Below, piece by piece: positions 1 through 7,529 of a DNA stretch of 24,689 bases (positions within the stretch are counted from its first letter, which is position 1; each line of letters starts with the position of its first letter). The stretch covers positions 1 through 24,689 of the forward strand of contig CALGRZ010000125.1 in NCBI GenBank assembly GCA_937880705.1. The letters run 5' to 3'. The DNA comes from an uncultured Alistipes sp. (GTDB lineage Bacteria; Bacteroidota; Bacteroidia; Bacteroidales; Rikenellaceae). The position numbers and the translations under genes are program-made. The notes beneath the pieces were generated by a model. The model did not search any database. It worked only from the letters and a program-made list of their open reading frames with translations, and was not told where the DNA came from.

Positions 1-1397
1 CGCCTATCTCGACCAACCGCGATGCACGCTCTACATTCTTGGAGGAGGTGCAGAATAGCGTTGTAGAGCCTCTGAAGGCCGAGTTCATCAACTTCGACGA
101 GGATATGTCACGCAAGGCGTTGGCCGATGGCGTTGAGCTGCTCTATGCGAAGAATGAGTTTAACGACCTCTTCGAGCTTTCGTACACCTTCGACCTTGGC
201 AACGACTACGACCCCGCAATGAGCATCGCTCGCGGCTACGCAGCGTTGCTCGGCTCGCAGGATATGTCGTTGGAGGAGTTTAAGGCACAGATGTACAAGC
301 TCGCATCGTCGATGTATGTATCGGTAAGCAACAACCAGACAACGATCAACATCAGCGGCTTGCAGGAGAACATGGAGGCGACGATGGCTCTTGTCGAGGG
401 CTACTTGCGCAACCTCGTGGGCGATGAGGCAATACTCCAAAACTATAAGGACAGCTTCCTGAAGAATCGCCACAACCGCCTCTTCAACCAGCAGACCAAC
501 TTCTCGGCACTTACGCAGTATGCGCTCTATGGCGGCGAGTTTATCGACCGCATAACATTGTCGAATGACGAGGTTCAGGCACTCACAAGTGAGGAGCTTT
601 TGGAGCGCGTTGCCCGTCTCTTCGATCTGGAGCACCGCGTGACATACTACGGCCCCGCTTCGCTTGAGGCTATCGCCGAGGTTATCACCGAGCACCACGC
701 CATATCCGAACAGCCCATCTCAACCGATGGTATGAAGGTTAAGCGCGAGATATTGCCCACTGCCGAAAATCGTGTTATCATCCTTCCCTACCCCGCCAAG
801 CAGGTCTACTATCGCCAGATATCTAACCGTGGCGAGATATTCTCGGTGGAGAACGATGCAATAATCGAGCTCTACAACAGCTACTTCTCGGGCGGCATGA
901 ACTCTATCGTCTTCCAGGAGATGCGCGAGGCTCGTGGCTTGGCATACTCGGCAGCGGCAGGCTTGTACGAGGGTTACGAGGCAGGCATGCCCTACTACTT
1001 CACCACCTATATCGCCACGCAGAACGACAAGGTGCAGCAGGCCATCGAGGCATTTGCCGACATCGTGAACAACATGCCCGTATCGGATAACGCCTTCGCA
1101 CTTGCCAAGGAGAGCTACCTGAAGAGTGTTGAGGCACGCCGTGCCGATGGTCGTGCCGTGCTCGGCACATTCCTCCGCAACGAGCTTATGGGCGTTAGCG
1201 ACGACCGCGCCAAAGCGGCATACGAGGAGGCCAAGAGGCTTACGCTCGACGATGTTGTTGCCTTCCAGCAGGAGTGGATCAAGGATCGCACCTATACATA
1301 TATCATACTTGGCGATCCCAACGACATCGACCTGAACTACCTCTCGACACTCGGCACAGTCGAGATTGTATCGAGGGAGAAGGTATTCTGCTACTAA
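1..1397 (+). CDS. M16 family (insulinase-like) zinc protease, C-terminal half; 5' end outside window
   Basis: The reading frame is open from the first complete codon at position 3, so this is the 3' part (about 464 residues) of a longer gene. A TTG at 39 could be read as a start, but nothing upstream supports it. Visible sequence matches the C-terminal half of a two-module M16 peptidase of the PqqL/insulinase type: the segment FQEMREARGLAYSAAAGL (nt 910-963) is the characteristic R..RGLAY motif of the non-catalytic M16 domain, and the end (DPNDIDLNYLSTLG...) is the usual C-terminus of Bacteroidales homologues. The catalytic HxxEH zinc site would lie in the missing N-terminal half. Homologues are generally periplasmic or envelope-associated and degrade peptides; substrate here is unknown. 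An intrinsic terminator follows 32 bases after the stop, so this is the last gene of its transcript. Confidence 0.85.
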   Translation, partial: PISTNRDARSTFLEEVQNSVVEPLKAEFINFDEDMSRKALADGVELLYAKNEFNDLFELSYTFDLGNDYDPAMSIARGYAALLGSQDMSLEEFKAQMYKLASSMYVSVSNNQTTINISGLQENMEATMALVEGYLRNLVGDEAILQNYKDSFLKNRHNRLFNQQTNFSALTQYALYGGEFIDRITLSNDEVQALTSEELLERVARLFDLEHRVTYYGPASLEAIAEVITEHHAISEQPISTDGMKVKREILPTAENRVIILPYPAKQVYYRQISNRGEIFSVENDAIIELYNSYFSGGMNSIVFQEMREARGLAYSAAAGLYEGYEAGMPYYFTTYIATQNDKVQQAIEAFADIVNNMPVSDNAFALAKESYLKSVEARRADGRAVLGTFLRNELMGVSDDRAKAAYEEAKRLTLDDVVAFQQEWIKDRTYTYIILGDPNDIDLNYLSTLGTVEIVSREKVFCY

Positions 1398-1428
1398 TGG
1401 TTGAAGCAATATTCTACCAACCAATTTC

Positions 1429-1459
1429 AACGGACATCACACCAGATGTCCGTTTTTTT
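1429..1459 (+). terminator. Rho-independent terminator after the M16 gene
   Basis: A 10-bp perfect stem (1429-1438 with 1445-1454, core ACGGACATC/GATGTCCGT) closes a 6-base loop and runs directly into seven T residues at 1453-1459. It lies between the M16 stop codon and the promoter of the next gene. Confidence 0.9.
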
Positions 1460-1496
1460 ATTTCCGCTCAAATAGCAGTAAAGTGGTCGCTAAATC

Positions 1497-1527
1497 TTGA
1501 CCAATTCAGAAATAATGCTTAATTTTG
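1497..1527 (+). promoter_or_regulatory. Bacteroidota-type promoter of the DUF4988-like lipoprotein gene
   Basis: A -7 element TAATTTTG (1520-1527) fits TAnnTTTG, with a TTG at 1497-1499 exactly 20 bp upstream. The predicted transcription start near 1531 leaves a leader of about 50 nt before the ATG at 1580. Confidence 0.75.
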
Positions 1528-1579
1528 CGTGACTTGAACGCAACGAAGATGACAAACAACACTTTTAATAATTAACATT

Positions 1580-4500
1580 ATGAGAAAACTTTTTGCTTTT
1601 GCAGCCTTTGTGGTTGCATTGGTGGTATCGTCTTGCTCATATGACGATACACCCATCTGGAACAAGCTCAACGACCACGAGGAGCGCATCAAGGCCCTTG
1701 AGGAGTTGTGCACAAACATGAACACCAACATCGAGGCGTTGCAGGGCATCGTCGAGGCGTTGGAGAAGCACGACTACATCGTTGATGTTGTTGAGAACGA
1801 GGACGGTTATACCATCAACTTCGCTAAGGGCGACTCTATCACCATCAAGAATGGTAAGGATGGCGCTAACGGCAACGATGGTGCAAATGGTGCTGACGGT
1901 GCTGACGGTGCTGATGGCCAGACACCCGTAATCGGCGTTGCTGAGGAGGATGGCGTATACTACTGGACCGTGAACGGTGAGTGGTTGACAGATGCCAACG
2001 GCAACAAGATTAAGGCCGTAGGTAGCGATGGTGCTAATGGTGCAGATGGCAACGATGGTGCCAACGGTGCAGATGGCGCTAATGGTAACGATGGCGTAAC
2101 TCCACAGCTCAAGATTGAGGACAACAAGTGGTTTGTATCTTACGACGAGGGCGCAACTTGGGTTGAGCTTGGCGTTGTTGCCGAGGGCGATGTTGTAGTT
2201 GCTAACCCCATCGAGGTTACCGAGGATGAGAAGTGCGTATACTTCAAGCTCTCTGACGACCAGGTTATCACCATTGCCAAGGTTACTCCTCTTGACATCG
2301 AGTTCTCGGCGTTGAACGCTGGTGGCATCTTCGAGGTTAGCTACACCGTAGATACCGTTGCCGAAAGAGTTGAGGTTGAGGCTATCGCAGCTAAGAATGT
2401 TGCAGATGTCGAGGTTGTCAAGGGTGAGGGTAACACAGGTGTTATCAACATCACCGTAGGCGAGAACGAGGGCGAGAGCAAGGTTCTTGTATTTGTTGGT
2501 GACGAGACCCGCGTAATTATGCGTAGCATCACCATCACTGCGGATGCTATCTCATTTGAGGCAAACACCACTATTGAGGCTCCCGCAGCTGGTGGCGAGG
2601 TTGAGTTGGCATTTATCTCAAACGAGGAGGTTAATGTAGTTATCCCTGAGGAGGCTACTTGGATTAGCGTTGCAGAGGCCACCCGTACCGTAGTTGAGAA
2701 GAAGAGCCTGACACTCAATATCGAGGCTAACGAGGGCGTACAGCGTGAGGCTACAGTATTGCTTGAGGCTAAGAACAACCCCGCTTTGTGCGTTAAGTAT
2801 TCTATCATTCAGGAGGGCTTGGTTCAGCTTGCTACTCCCGTTGTTGATGCCAAGGTAGAGGGTAATGTTGTTACTCTTTCGTGGGAGGCCGTAGAGAATG
2901 CTGCCGCTTACAGCATATCAGTAGGCACCGAGATGCCCGTAATCACCGAGGAGCTTAGCTACACCTATACTGGCGACTTCGAGACTGAGTACACATTCTC
3001 GGTTGTAGCAATTCCTGCCGATGAGAATATCTATGGTGCTTCGGAGGCTGCATCTGTAACTGTCACTACCGAGGCTGAGCCTGTTGGTCCTAAGAGCGTT
3101 TCAGTTGCTGAGTTCTTGGAGGCATCGGTTGGCGATGGCGAGACCTACCAGCTTACTGGCGTGATTACCTCTATCACCAATACTCAGTATGGCAACTTCT
3201 ACCTCAAGGATGAGAGTGGCGAGGTTTTGGTATATGGTCTTGACTTTGGCGAGTCGGGTATCGACTGGACAGGTGGCGAGAACCTCAATGTAGGTGACAC
3301 CATCACCATCACTGGTACACGCGGCGAGCACAACGGCAAAGCTCAGGTAAACGATGGCGTATATGTTAGCCATGTTGATGGCGAGGAGCCCGTTGTGGAG
3401 GCACAGAAGGTGACCGTTGCTGAGTTCTTGGCAGCTGCTGAGGACAACTCTACAATGTATGAGCTTACAGGTGTTATTACCCGCATGTATCGTGAGAACA
3501 ACTCAAACGATACTCTTTACGGCAACTTCTATCTTAAAGATTCGACTGGTGAGGTTCTTATCTATGGCCTTTACAGCCCCGAAGGTACAGATAAGTACTG
3601 GGAAGAGTCTGGCGCAAAGATTGGCGACACTATCACTGTACAGACTATTCGCGCATCATACAGCGGCTCACCTCAGGGCAAGAACGCTATCTTTGTAGAG
3701 CTTGTACCCTTCGTTGAGACAGCTTCGGAGTGGGGCGTAGTTGGCGACTTGAATGGCTGGGCAGTTCCCGATGTTGTTATGTACAACACTTGGAAGGGCG
3801 ACAACCTCTTCGTAGCTTACAATGTTGAGATTGCTTCGGGCGCTTTCAAGATTCGCGCTAATAACGAGTGGAACGATGCCAAGAACTATGGCCTTTCGGT
3901 AGGTGGCAAGATCTATGCCGACAAGTACTACACCTTGGTCAATGGTGCTGGTAGCCAGAATATCACACCTATGGCATATGGCACTTATGATGTATACTTC
4001 GACCTTGCTAACGAGCGTGTAGCACTCGTAACTCCCGGTAAGGAGTATGCTGATGCTACCGATGGTGGCGATCCCGTTGTTGTAATCGAGGGTCTTAAGG
4101 AGCACACTTGGGGTCTTATCGGCTCATTCGCAGGTTCAGGTTGGGGCACCGATGTAGCGATGACTATCGAGGGCGACTGGGCTTATGTAAAGAATGTTTC
4201 GTTGGCTAACGGCGATGAGTTTAAGTTCCGTGCCGATGGCAGTTGGGATTTGAGCTATGGCTCAGCTTGCGATGTAAATGTTGGCGAGACCTACACCACC
4301 TACAACAATGGTGGCAATATGAAGTTCGTAGGTGAGGATGGTGCATACAACATCTACTTCTCAATGGTTGATGCTAAGTTCTATATGGAGGAGTGGATTA
4401 ACCCTGATGATATTGCCGAGATGTCTATCACCTTCCCTGGCAACCCATCTGCATACACCAACTCATACATCGCAAGCTTTACCATCACCTTGGATGAGAG

Positions 4501-4873
4501 CTATCCTTTTGAGTTCTCAAACTTCAACAATGGTCAGGAGAGCAACAGCTGGACAGCTATCAGAATGGGGCGCAAGGCTAACGATTCGGTAGCTACCGTA
4601 GTCAATAAGGTAGCTATGCCCTACGCTGTATCGGCTGTTAAGGTAAACTTCACACAGGTAGATACCGAGATGAATTCGGCTAAGCTTATCGTTGCTTCTG
4701 ACGAGGAGTTTACGAATGTTGTTGAGGAGGTAACAGCTACTTTGGCAGTTGGCGAGGTTGTATACAGCATCACAGCTCCTGCAACAGAGCTATTCTACAA
4801 ACTTGAATACGATATGCCTGCGACAGGTACAAATGGTTCATATCGTATAGATAAGATTACTTACGCTAAGTAG
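1580..4873 (+). CDS. Large modular surface lipoprotein: DUF4988-like coiled coil, collagen-like tracts, BACON/Fn3-like, two OB-like and two SusE/F-like domains
   Basis: A 1097-residue predicted lipoprotein: the N-terminal signal ends in the lipobox VVSSC with Cys19. Residues about 25-65 form a short coiled coil typical of DUF4988 proteins (PIWNKLNDHEERIKALEE). Gly-X-Y collagen-like runs occupy residues 92-115 and 148-174, separated by a Trp/Tyr-rich spacer (YYWTVNGEWL). Two beta-domains follow (about 238-320 and 321-413, the second BACON-like with VVIPEEATWISV), then an Fn3-like domain (about 416-498). Residues 505-603 and 610-712 are two copies of an OB-fold/DUF5689-like module sharing VAEFL, LTGVIT, YGNFYLKD and GEVL.YGL. 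Residues 716-819 and 842-938 are two SusE/SusF-like modules (WGVVGDLNGW and WGLIGSFAGSGWG), which in starch-utilisation proteins bind glycans. The last 160 residues look like another beta-sandwich. A role in surface binding or adhesion is inferred; no catalytic motif is visible. Single-gene unit with its own promoter and terminator. Confidence 0.85.
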   Translation: MRKLFAFAAFVVALVVSSCSYDDTPIWNKLNDHEERIKALEELCTNMNTNIEALQGIVEALEKHDYIVDVVENEDGYTINFAKGDSITIKNGKDGANGNDGANGADGADGADGQTPVIGVAEEDGVYYWTVNGEWLTDANGNKIKAVGSDGANGADGNDGANGADGANGNDGVTPQLKIEDNKWFVSYDEGATWVELGVVAEGDVVVANPIEVTEDEKCVYFKLSDDQVITIAKVTPLDIEFSALNAGGIFEVSYTVDTVAERVEVEAIAAKNVADVEVVKGEGNTGVINITVGENEGESKVLVFVGDETRVIMRSITITADAISFEANTTIEAPAAGGEVELAFISNEEVNVVIPEEATWISVAEATRTVVEKKSLTLNIEANEGVQREATVLLEAKNNPALCVKYSIIQEGLVQLATPVVDAKVEGNVVTLSWEAVENAAAYSISVGTEMPVITEELSYTYTGDFETEYTFSVVAIPADENIYGASEAASVTVTTEAEPVGPKSVSVAEFLEASVGDGETYQLTGVITSITNTQYGNFYLKDESGEVLVYGLDFGESGIDWTGGENLNVGDTITITGTRGEHNGKAQVNDGVYVSHVDGEEPVVEAQKVTVAEFLAAAEDNSTMYELTGVITRMYRENNSNDTLYGNFYLKDSTGEVLIYGLYSPEGTDKYWEESGAKIGDTITVQTIRASYSGSPQGKNAIFVELVPFVETASEWGVVGDLNGWAVPDVVMYNTWKGDNLFVAYNVEIASGAFKIRANNEWNDAKNYGLSVGGKIYADKYYTLVNGAGSQNITPMAYGTYDVYFDLANERVALVTPGKEYADATDGGDPVVVIEGLKEHTWGLIGSFAGSGWGTDVAMTIEGDWAYVKNVSLANGDEFKFRADGSWDLSYGSACDVNVGETYTTYNNGGNMKFVGEDGAYNIYFSMVDAKFYMEEWINPDDIAEMSITFPGNPSAYTNSYIASFTITLDESYPFEFSNFNNGQESNSWTAIRMGRKANDSVATVVNKVAMPYAVSAVKVNFTQVDTEMNSAKLIVASDEEFTNVVEEVTATLAVGEVVYSITAPATELFYKLEYDMPATGTNGSYRIDKITYAK
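1853..2101 (+). repeat. In-frame collagen-like triplet repeats (two tracts)
   Basis: Eight consecutive Gly-X-Y triplets (1853-1924) and nine more (2021-2101) are built almost only from GAN, GAD, GND and GKD. The DNA contains near-identical 9-bp units (GGTGCTGAC repeated around 1890-1916) that could expand or contract without shifting frame. Neither tract contains proline, unlike animal collagen. Confidence 0.85.
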
Positions 4874-4895
4874 TAATCCCGAAACAATAAAAAGC

Positions 4896-4932
4896 AACGG
4901 ACACCTCCTTCGCGGGGTGTCCGTTACTTTTT
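4896..4932. terminator. Bidirectional terminator between convergent lipoprotein and iron-uptake operons
   Basis: A 10-bp perfect stem (4896-4905 with 4916-4925, AACGGACACC/GGTGTCCGTT) is followed on the plus strand by ACTTTTTT and on the minus strand by GCTTTTTATTG. It therefore fits as terminator for both the lipoprotein gene ending at 4873 and the minus-strand gene ending at 4978. Confidence 0.85.
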
Positions 4933-4977
4933 TCGGGGCATTGAGCAAACCAAGCAAAAGATTATCCGCCGAGCGTG

Positions 4978-6093
4978 CTAAAGCCTCGCTCTTTTTCGTA
5001 TAAACTTGCGCTTAATCCATAGATAATAGCCCGTGAGAGGCAGCGTAGCGCCAAGCATCGCAGCCAAGAACCAGAGGATGCGTGTCAGCATACCACCCCA
5101 GTTGCCCACATGTACGGAGTATATCCAGCCTCGCACCTTACGCGAACGCTCCGAGTCGGCATAAAGCTCCTTGGCAATGACTTCGCCCGATGCCTCATCG
5201 AAGGAGTATTTGTCCGCTGCACGCTGATTACCCCAGCCCTCGCAAGGCACGCTTACCGAGCCTTTGGCGATAGTCATCTTCTCCGCACTGCCAACAATAT
5301 CCAGCGTGTTGCGATAGGCACGCTCCCACGATATGTAGGCGTTATCCTCTCGCGCGCGTCTACCCTCTTTCTCGCCCTTTTGAGGGGCGTTGCTCTTAGC
5401 CTCCACCTCGACACCGAAGAGGCGGTAAAAGTCGTTACGATACCACTCAAAGGACCAAGTAAGTCCAGTTAGCGCCATAGCCAAAAGCAGTAGCGTGGCG
5501 TAGATACCTCCGGCAACATGTAGGTCATAGAAGAAGCGGTGCCACCCCTTACGCAGAGCTATCTGAGTGCGGTTTTTGAGCGCCTTGATGCTCTTGGGTA
5601 TCCATATAAAGATGCCGCTAATGACGATGAATATAAACATCAAGGTGCTGACTCCAACTATCATCTTACCCCAGAATATGGCGTTGTTATCATCAGGGCG
5701 GTCGTCCATCAACCAGCGATGCAGGCGGAACATCGTGCGAAAGAAAGACAACCTCTCTGGCTGACCCTTCACCTCGCCACTATATTGGTCGATATATGTC
5801 GCTGCGTGCTTAGGCTCCGAAAGCGATACCTTGTAGCATAGCTCCTTATCGTCGAAGATGGTTACACCCGTTATGCCTTGCCCCTCCTTTAGCGTAGGCT
5901 CTACACTGCGTAATAGCTCATCGAGGGGTAGCGGTGCAACACCTACACGCTCAACGCGCTGGTAGTTGCTCTGCACCTTGGCGGTAATCTCTGGCTCGAA
6001 GATAAGCATCGCTCCGCTAAAGCATATCACCGAAATAACAAGCCCAAAGGGTATGGAGAGCCAGATGTGTATCTGTTTTAGAAAGGTTCTCAT
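4978..6093 (-). CDS. PepSY-associated transmembrane protein, XusC-like inner-membrane iron-siderophore reductase candidate
   Basis: A 371-residue membrane protein of the PepSY_TM family. It has four predicted membrane helices: residues about 11-32 (WLSIPFGLVISVICFSGAML), near 145-165 (TLMFIFIVISGIFIWI), near 195-215 (IYATLLLLAMALTGLTWSF) and near 340-361 (ILWFLAAMLGATLPLTGYYLW), with a long periplasmic PepSY-like region after the first. His9 at the start of helix 1 and the RLHRWLMDD segment before helix 2 are the histidine-containing positions usual in this family, thought to bind haem for ferric-siderophore reduction. It is the third gene of the operon, starting 7 bp after the DUF4374 gene ends; in Bacteroides thetaiotaomicron the same gene order encodes XusA, XusB and XusC. 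Family assignment is firm; the siderophore role is inferred from context. Confidence 0.85.
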   Translation of the reverse strand: MRTFLKQIHIWLSIPFGLVISVICFSGAMLIFEPEITAKVQSNYQRVERVGVAPLPLDELLRSVEPTLKEGQGITGVTIFDDKELCYKVSLSEPKHAATYIDQYSGEVKGQPERLSFFRTMFRLHRWLMDDRPDDNNAIFWGKMIVGVSTLMFIFIVISGIFIWIPKSIKALKNRTQIALRKGWHRFFYDLHVAGGIYATLLLLAMALTGLTWSFEWYRNDFYRLFGVEVEAKSNAPQKGEKEGRRAREDNAYISWERAYRNTLDIVGSAEKMTIAKGSVSVPCEGWGNQRAADKYSFDEASGEVIAKELYADSERSRKVRGWIYSVHVGNWGGMLTRILWFLAAMLGATLPLTGYYLWIKRKFIRKRARL

Positions 6094-6100
6094 TGCTCAA

Positions 6101-7495
6101 TTATAAAGGCATCATACGACCGATAGCGCTTATCTGCGTGGCTTCAACTGTTAGGCCTTTCGTTGCCACTGCCGTATCGCTATCAATAACATATACCGCA
6201 GGATAGCCCTCTGTTGTTGTTACAGCGATGTAGGCCTTGCCACCCTCAGCGTAGGGAGTGTTACCGAAGCCTGAGATAATATCTGCTGCAGGGAGACCCG
6301 TAACCTCCTTGAAAGTAGCAGCCTCGGCATCGAAGATAGCAAGCTGGTTAGCCTTCATCGTCTTCGAGGGGGTAAGGGCGCTGTCGTACATAAGCATCAG
6401 GAACTTTGTGCCCCCAATAGGCCAAGTGCGCAAGAAACCGCGACCATCGGATAGCTCCTCGATGTTTACATAGTACGAGGCATCAAACTCCTCAGTGCCC
6501 TTTGCGATACGCACAACACCCGCAGGGAGGGTTGTTCTCTGTCGCTCATCGCTCATTGTCTTAGCGTAAGAGGGCGAAAACAGATATATATTGCCATCTT
6601 CGGCCTCCCAAATCATCTGATAGTACTGCGACTTGTTGCGACCACAAGCATAACTTATCTTATCGGTGCGAATAAGGCGCTTAGAGCTAAGGCTCTCATC
6701 GTCAAAGATGGCCACCCAGCACTCATCGGGGTACTGTGTCCATTGTAGCTCACCCTCCTTGTATGAGCCTGAGCCTGAGCCTCCAGCCTCTTTCTTCACA
6801 AGGTCCTCGTTGCCCTCCTTTACCCACTTGCCACCCTCGGCCTTAACACCATACTGGCTAAGACCCATAGGCACAGCTACGGAGAATATCTTTCCATCGA
6901 CCTCCTCGATACCTGCGAGTGTTACAAACTCACCATTGCCAAGGTAATTCTCTGCAAGGTAGTGCTCCTCAAGCGTATCATTCGTGGCGTAGGTCTCAGC
7001 CTCAACATCGAGGAGCGAAACGAGTATCGACTTGGGCAAATAGCCATTCTCATCTGCCCACTCCTGAGGGCCATCACCCGTAGATGTGGTCATAATATAG
7101 TCATCGTAGACACCCACTGTGGTAAATCGGCGTACGGCATACTCAGCAGGGCGTGCCGAGAGCGTAAAGTCGCTGTTCATAACATATGAGCGTGTAGTGC
7201 CCGCATTACCCTGATTATAGGTTAGGCCATAGAGATACTTATCCTTCCAGAAGACCCAGTACGAAGCGCCATCATTCACCAATCCGTTCTCCATACCGAC
7301 ACTACCCCCATCCAACGACTCGGCAGTAAGCAGAGCGTGTGTCGTAGTATTCGAGAATGTGCCCTGCGATGCGATAACATAGGGTCGCTCACTATCGGGC
7401 ATAGGAGTTGCTGTATCACTCTCATTTTGACAAGCTGCCATACCCGCAACAGCAATTAGGGCGAGCAACGAATTAAAAAAAAGTCTCTTTTTCAT
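6101..7495 (-). CDS. DUF4374 family lipoprotein, XusB-like siderophore-binding candidate
   Basis: A 464-residue lipoprotein with signal peptide and lipobox GMAAC (Cys22). The region after residue 30 has repeated beta-blade-like strands typical of DUF4374 proteins ([38 protein letters not shown]), consistent with a beta-propeller. In Bacteroides, XusB is the surface lipoprotein that captures siderophores such as enterobactin and passes them to its TonB-dependent receptor; that function is inferred here from family and operon position. The gene starts 34 bp after the receptor gene ends. An odd feature is a short Gly-Ser stretch (GGSGSGS, near residues 236-243) encoded by three copies of a hexanucleotide at 6765-6782, probably a surface loop. 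No binding residues can be assigned from sequence alone. Confidence 0.82.
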   Translation of the reverse strand: MKKRLFFNSLLALIAVAGMAACQNESDTATPMPDSERPYVIASQGTFSNTTTHALLTAESLDGGSVGMENGLVNDGASYWVFWKDKYLYGLTYNQGNAGTTRSYVMNSDFTLSARPAEYAVRRFTTVGVYDDYIMTTSTGDGPQEWADENGYLPKSILVSLLDVEAETYATNDTLEEHYLAENYLGNGEFVTLAGIEEVDGKIFSVAVPMGLSQYGVKAEGGKWVKEGNEDLVKKEAGGSGSGSYKEGELQWTQYPDECWVAIFDDESLSSKRLIRTDKISYACGRNKSQYYQMIWEAEDGNIYLFSPSYAKTMSDERQRTTLPAGVVRIAKGTEEFDASYYVNIEELSDGRGFLRTWPIGGTKFLMLMYDSALTPSKTMKANQLAIFDAEAATFKEVTGLPAADIISGFGNTPYAEGGKAYIAVTTTEGYPAVYVIDSDTAVATKGLTVEATQISAIGRMMPL

Positions 7496-7529
7496 CTTGT
7501 TTTTATTTTGTTAATACTAATATCTTTGG

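Noticed and set aside
39..1397. Complete gene starting at TTG 39
   Set aside because: The frame is open to the left edge, the protein lacks the catalytic N-terminal half expected for the family, and no promoter lies before 39.
720..1430. 236-codon minus-strand open frame opposite the M16 gene
   Set aside because: It would start inside the terminator region and its product has no recognisable domain; the plus strand encodes a conserved protease domain.
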